Assembly: GCA_944393255.1 (NCBI GenBank)
Contig: CALXZP010000009.1
Coordinates: 1 to 64,000 of the forward strand
Direction of reading: 5' to 3'
Length of the DNA stretch: 64,000 nucleotides
From: an uncultured Clostridia bacterium
GTDB lineage: Bacteria > Bacillota > Clostridia > UBA1381
Each line of letters begins with the position of its first letter. Position 1 is the first letter of the stretch. The notes below the pieces were generated by a model that ran no database searches, was not told the DNA's origin, and saw nothing but the letters and a program-made list of their open reading frames with translations. The position numbers and the translations under genes were made by a program. Of this stretch, positions 60,480 to 64,000 are shown in pieces.

Positions 60480-60510
60480 TAACTAACATCTTTGAATTTT
60501 AACTAATATC
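60480..60510. repeat. Direct repeat upstream of the secreted-protein promoter
   Basis: TAACTAACATC at 60480-60490 and TAACTAATATC at 60500-60510 agree at 10 of 11 positions with a period of exactly 20 bases. On the gene's strand they read GATRTTAGTTA twice, beginning 21 bases upstream of the -35 box. The rest of the 411-base interval 60307-60717 holds the promoter, this repeat and the manA terminator, with no gene. Confidence 0.6.
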
Positions 60511-60626
60511 AACTGTGCAATAAAAAACAAAGGGAAATCAGGACGAAAAATGTAATTATCGCGGCAATTGTAAAATAAATAACAATACCATACCTTTGAG
60601 GCAGGAGATATAATGTGTAAAATATA

Positions 60627-60664
60627 TAAAAAACAACACGCGGCTTATGTTGACCGCGTGTTGT
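60627..60664 (-). terminator. Terminator of manA
   Basis: On the minus strand an 11-bp perfect stem, ACAACACGCGG with CCGCGTGTTGT, has a ten-base loop and is followed by six T. Confidence 0.9.
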
Positions 60665-60717
60665 GATAAGATAAAATGCTTTATATTAACATGAGAAAAA
60701 GTACCGGGATTTGCCGG

Positions 60718-61656
60718 TCATACGCGCGAAAGGATACCGTGCAGGCTGCCTTTTATTGCCGCCGTACCCTCCTGGGCGGGGATGAACACGCTGTCGCCCT
60801 TTGCAAGCTCCAGTGTTTTGCCGCCGGCGGTGATGCTGCCGCTGCCGCTCAGCACAATGAGAGAACGGAAGCTGTCGGAGCTGAGCTCTATATCGGTTTC
60901 GCCCTCGCATGTGAGCTCCTCCACCGTGAAATATTTGCAGGACGCAAGAACGTTTCCCTGCCTCTGCGCCTGCTCCGGCGACGGGGAGAGCCTTGAAACG
61001 TCTATCGCCTTGTCTATATGCAGCTCGCGCGCGTTGCCTGCGGCGTCGCGGCGGTCGTAGTCGTACACCCTGTACGTAGTGTTTGAATTCTGCTGTACCT
61101 CGCATATGAGCGTTCCGGCGCAGATGGCGTGTATCGTGCCGGAGGGGATAAAGAACACGTCGCCCTTTTTGATATATACCTTGTTGAGTATCTCAAGAAG
61201 CGTGTTGTTTCTGATGCGCTCCGCAAATTCATCCTTTGTGACCTCGCGGTTCAGCCCGTAATAGAGGTATGCGCCCTCGTCGCAGTCGGCTATATACCAC
61301 ATTTCCGTCTTGCCGTATTCACCCTCAACGCGCAGGGCGTATTCGTCGTCGGGGTGTACCTGTATGGAAAGGTTATCCTTTGCGTCTATGAGCTTTATGA
61401 GCAGCGGGAAAAAGTCGAACTGCGCAGCCTTCGCTCCGAGACATTCCGCTCCCTCCGCCGCTATGTATTCCGAAAGCTTCATGCCTGCGCGCGCCCCGGT
61501 CGTAACTATGCTCTCGCCCGCCGGGTGCGTTGAGAGCTCCCAGCTCTCGGCCGCTTTTTCAGCGTCCGTTTTCTTGCCGAATTCCTCGATAAGTCTGCGT
61601 CCGCCCCAGATGTAGTCCTTTACCGGGGCTTCCAGCTTAACGGCTTCCTTGTTCAT
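60718..61656 (-). CDS. manA: Mannose-6-phosphate isomerase, class I
   Basis: Encodes 312 residues of a type I phosphomannose isomerase, a zinc enzyme interconverting Man6P and Fru6P. The zinc site residues are in SIQVHPDDEYAL and GKTEMWYI, with the later His in FIPSGTIHAIC. VYDYDRRDAAGNARELHIDKAIDV is the typical Firmicute core. The length is that of the short Bacillus-type enzyme. The ATG at 61656 follows AGGAG. It is monocistronic, with a promoter at 61724-61696, and is divided from the AraC regulator gene by that gene's terminator. Confidence 0.93.
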   Translation of the reverse strand: MNKEAVKLEAPVKDYIWGGRRLIEEFGKKTDAEKAAESWELSTHPAGESIVTTGARAGMKLSEYIAAEGAECLGAKAAQFDFFPLLIKLIDAKDNLSIQVHPDDEYALRVEGEYGKTEMWYIADCDEGAYLYYGLNREVTKDEFAERIRNNTLLEILNKVYIKKGDVFFIPSGTIHAICAGTLICEVQQNSNTTYRVYDYDRRDAAGNARELHIDKAIDVSRLSPSPEQAQRQGNVLASCKYFTVEELTCEGETDIELSSDSFRSLIVLSGSGSITAGGKTLELAKGDSVFIPAQEGTAAIKGSLHGILSRV

Positions 61657-61695
61657 ATGCGTCAACTCCTGTTTTATTTAGATTTTTATAGGTAT

Positions 61696-61724
61696 ATTCT
61701 ATCATATACGGCGCGTGTTTTCAA
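61696..61724 (-). promoter_or_regulatory. Promoter of manA
   Basis: On the minus strand TTGAAA (61724-61719) and TAGAAT (61701-61696) are spaced by 17 bases. Confidence 0.75.
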
Positions 61725-61787
61725 GCGTCAAAGCCGCTCATTTTGTGAGTAAATTAACAATGTTCACGAATTTGTTAAATATCTGAT

Positions 61788-61823
61788 AAAAAAACGCGCC
61801 GCCGGCCCGTTACGGCGGGCGCG
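61788..61823 (-). terminator. Terminator after the AraC regulator gene
   Basis: On the minus strand a GC-only stem CGCGCC/GGCGCG (61795-61800 with 61818-61823) with an inner GCCG/CGGC is followed by seven T. Confidence 0.88.
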
Positions 61824-61848
61824 GCGGCATGATCCCTTGTGTCAGTTG

Positions 61849-64000
61849 TCAGTCGTGCATATGCTTTTTTCTGTACTGCTCCAGCGTATAGCCTGTGTAT
61901 TTCTTGAACGCGGTGTAGAAATAGCTGCTTGAGCTCATTCCCGTCCGCTGGCTTATCTGCTGCGCGGTCAGATTTGTTTCGCGAAGCAGCCTGCACACCT
62001 CGTTGAAGCGCTGCTGGGATATGTATTCCGAGATGGAAACGCCCTTGTTCTGCTTGAAAATGCTCCTCGTATAGTTAGCGCTCTTGTTGACATGCGAGGC
62101 TATAACGTCGATCGAAAGGTTCGGATCGGTGTAATGCGAGTCGATATATTCCTGTATGGAATTTGCTATCATCATGTACTTGTCGTCTATCTGCGCATCG
62201 CTTGAAGTTATGAGCGCGTCGCTGCATTTTGCCATTATCATGCCCTTGATATCGTCAAGCGTTTCCGAGCTCATAAGCTCGTCTGAAATGATGTCGCGGC
62301 TTATGTGATCCTCAAGCCGGCTGTCGGCTTTCGTGTGCGCTATTATCGCCATGATAAGCACGCAGGAATGGACGGTTATGTATACATACGGCATTTTTCT
62401 GATGCACTTGATAAATTCGTCCACATGCTCGGCTACCTTCTCCTTGTTCTTGAGATTTATCTCCCTCAGTATGGCTTTTTCGAGCCGCACGGGGTATTCG
62501 TGCTCCGAGCTTACATCTTTTAAAAGACTGCTGTATTCTATCACTGCGCCGCAGCCGCGCACCAGACGGTACTGCATAGCGTATTTTGCGTTGCGGTACA
62601 GCTCCGATACGGAGTTGAGACTGCTGTCTGAGGTGCAGAACGATACGGAAACGGTGACGCCGAACGCATTTTTTGCGTATTTCTGCAGCATGTCCGTATA
62701 TTGCGTATCAAGCTTCGGAGTCTTGTGATTGATGAGGAAAACTATGTCGTATTCCTCGCCGAAGGTAGTGTAATACGCGGCCGTTTCCGAGCCTGTAAAC
62801 AGCTCTGTGCCTGCGTTTGCGATACCGTAAAGCATAGGCCCGATACCAGAGCGCTCTATCTGCTTCGTGTTGTCGAGGCGTATGAGCATAACTGTGTTGT
62901 ACGGGTTCTCAAAGCTTATACGGTACTCGTAAAGATCGGCTTCGCTGTAATTATAGGTGCCCGTTATGATATAATACACAAGCTCGCTGCGCTTCGTTTC
63001 CGTATACATCAGTTCGTTTTCGCGCATTGCATCGTATCTGTTTTTTATTGTTACCAGATTGCCGGCGATAAGCTCAAGGTCGCGGTCCGTTCCCGGGTCG
63101 GCGTCCGCGCCCGAGCCGGAAAGGTCAAGAATGTCAAAAACATCGTCGCGCAGCTGCTTAAACGGCCGGAAAACGGACATGCTTATACGTATGCTCGACA
63201 TAAGGTAAAGGAAAACGAGCAGCGCCGCAAACAGGATCAGTATTATTATCTGCCAGCTGTATGACACCAATATGGATGAAAGCGCTATCGTGCATATGTA
63301 AACGGAATTTAAGGTGTCCGATTTGCTGTAGCAGTATATGGTGCCGCCGCTGAAAAAATGTCCGCTCATTTTGTCTGAGGCGTATATCTTACGCGAAGTC
63401 CTTTCTTCGGACATATCCTCGCCGAAAAGCTCCGGGCGCGTAGAGGACACAACTGTCCCGCTGCTGCTCAGAACGATCATCTCCTGGTCGGGGTTGCCGA
63501 AGTCGGCGTTTATCATAGAATTATAGAAGCCCGAATCGATAAATACCGCCATGCAGGCCGTGTCGCTGTATTTATACAAGGAAACGAGCGTCTGTTTTTC
63601 ATGGGATTTTTCGTAATATTCATATTTCAAAACGTGGGGTACGTTGATGGTATACCGTCCCGCCGACGATATGAGCGCAAGAAGCTCCTTGTCCGGAAAG
63701 TTTTCTTTATTATATACGGGATTGTCGCCGGTGTATATGACGTTATCCTTAAGGTTGAAAAAATATGCGCGGTCAACTGCGGCAGAGCTGGTCTTCATCT
63801 CGTTTATAAGCTCTGTCGTCTCGGCCGAAAGCTTCGTTGAATACGGCTTTGTCATCGCGTTTATAGCCGTACCCTCCGTTTCAAAAACATCCGCCGCCAC
63901 GGCCGTCAGATTTCTCATCAGAAAATCGTTCGTGGTCTCCGCCTGGGACAGTATCTTGTTCTGGGCGGTGGTTATCTGAGATACGGCTGCGTTAGCAACG
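61849..64000 (-). CDS. Membrane-anchored AraC-family regulator, N-terminus beyond the window
   Basis: The frame is open to the right edge, so at least 717 residues are encoded and the start is missing. An extracytoplasmic sensor region with VYNKENFPDKELLALI-type Cache-like strands is followed by a transmembrane helix near SWQIIILILFAALLVFLYLMSS, a linker, and a C-terminal AraC DNA-binding domain with SIDVIASHVNKSANYTRSIFKQ and a second helix-turn-helix up to FKKYTGYTLEQYRK. This architecture is usual for regulators of sugar uptake operons in Clostridia; whether manA is a target is unknown. Confidence 0.88.
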   Translation of the reverse strand, partial: VANAAVSQITTAQNKILSQAETTNDFLMRNLTAVAADVFETEGTAINAMTKPYSTKLSAETTELINEMKTSSAAVDRAYFFNLKDNVIYTGDNPVYNKENFPDKELLALISSAGRYTINVPHVLKYEYYEKSHEKQTLVSLYKYSDTACMAVFIDSGFYNSMINADFGNPDQEMIVLSSSGTVVSSTRPELFGEDMSEERTSRKIYASDKMSGHFFSGGTIYCYSKSDTLNSVYICTIALSSILVSYSWQIIILILFAALLVFLYLMSSIRISMSVFRPFKQLRDDVFDILDLSGSGADADPGTDRDLELIAGNLVTIKNRYDAMRENELMYTETKRSELVYYIITGTYNYSEADLYEYRISFENPYNTVMLIRLDNTKQIERSGIGPMLYGIANAGTELFTGSETAAYYTTFGEEYDIVFLINHKTPKLDTQYTDMLQKYAKNAFGVTVSVSFCTSDSSLNSVSELYRNAKYAMQYRLVRGCGAVIEYSSLLKDVSSEHEYPVRLEKAILREINLKNKEKVAEHVDEFIKCIRKMPYVYITVHSCVLIMAIIAHTKADSRLEDHISRDIISDELMSSETLDDIKGMIMAKCSDALITSSDAQIDDKYMMIANSIQEYIDSHYTDPNLSIDVIASHVNKSANYTRSIFKQNKGVSISEYISQQRFNEVCRLLRETNLTAQQISQRTGMSSSSYFYTAFKKYTGYTLEQYRKKHMHD

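Noticed and set aside
60480-60600. Additional WalR boxes around TGTAATTATCG near 60550.
   Set aside because: The second half-site is not at the 11-base period; spacing is 18 bases, so it does not qualify.

Overview
The window looks like a chromosomal stretch from an anaerobic Clostridia-class Firmicute, probably gut-associated; I cannot place it more finely. The signs are PSP1/RicT, MurT-GatD, DUF421-DUF4363, PadR-DUF1700-DUF4097, SLH and copper-amine-oxidase-like surface domains, strong AGGAGG ribosome binding sites and many consensus sigma-A promoters with a 17-base spacer. Most of it is ordinary housekeeping DNA. Mobile DNA is limited to a probable IS66-type transposase tail at the left edge and a 40-codon IS200/REP-type transposase scrap beside the tRNA genes.

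Layout. 1-1.5 kb: rpsF-ssb-rpsR behind a candidate S6:S18 autoregulatory leader. 1.5-11.7 kb: nitroreductase, a PLP decarboxylase, recD2 overlapping an exported SLH/beta-lactamase-fold protein, pyrE, two surface proteins (one without any ATG/GTG/TTG start) and dusB. 11.8-18.3 kb: guaB; an SLH-NlpC/P60 hydrolase behind four WalR-like boxes and a long leader; a nucleoid-associated protein; ricT; a 57-residue ferredoxin. 18.4-24.3 kb: a clostripain-like lipoprotein with Ser in place of the catalytic Cys, murT-gatD, and a Big2-glucosaminidase. 24.4-25.9 kb: an A+T-richer divergent radical SAM/HxlR pair. 26-33.8 kb: a SpoVB-like flippase, hisS-aspS-esterase, and rpsB-tsf. 34-38.8 kb: DUF421-DUF4363, a lipoprotein, the PadR operon with a perfect operator, and DUF3737. 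39-46.3 kb (minus strand): a divergent type II topoisomerase pair, citrate synthase, a TagA-type glycosyltransferase and tmk. 46.5-49.2 kb: a cysteine-cluster protein and a VanW protein. 49.2-53.9 kb: gatCAB plus an archaeal-type AspRS. 54-64 kb: four tRNAs, a YkvI-type protein, greA, a galactokinase-like protein without its P-loop, a YihY protein, a large secreted protein followed by a 54-residue peptide gene, manA, and a membrane-anchored AraC regulator cut by the right edge.

How it fits together. Three themes stand out. The first is the cell envelope: SLH proteins, NlpC/P60, glucosaminidase, MurT-GatD, VanW, TagA-like and SpoVB-like proteins, with WalR-type sites in front of the NlpC/P60 gene. 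The second is translation: ribosomal proteins, EF-Ts, two different AspRS enzymes, HisRS, GatCAB and tRNAs; together these point to tRNA-dependent Asn-tRNA(Asn) formation by the second AspRS plus GatCAB. The third is DNA topology and repair: SSB, RecD2, the topoisomerase pair and a nucleoid-associated protein.

I see no clear new multi-gene defence or biosynthetic system. The best leads are the WalR box cluster, the promoter-terminator leader before gatCAB, the secreted protein plus short peptide with upstream direct repeats, the clostripain-like protein lacking its Cys, the topoisomerase A subunit ending in a sliding-clamp-type motif, and the gene that appears to start at ATA.
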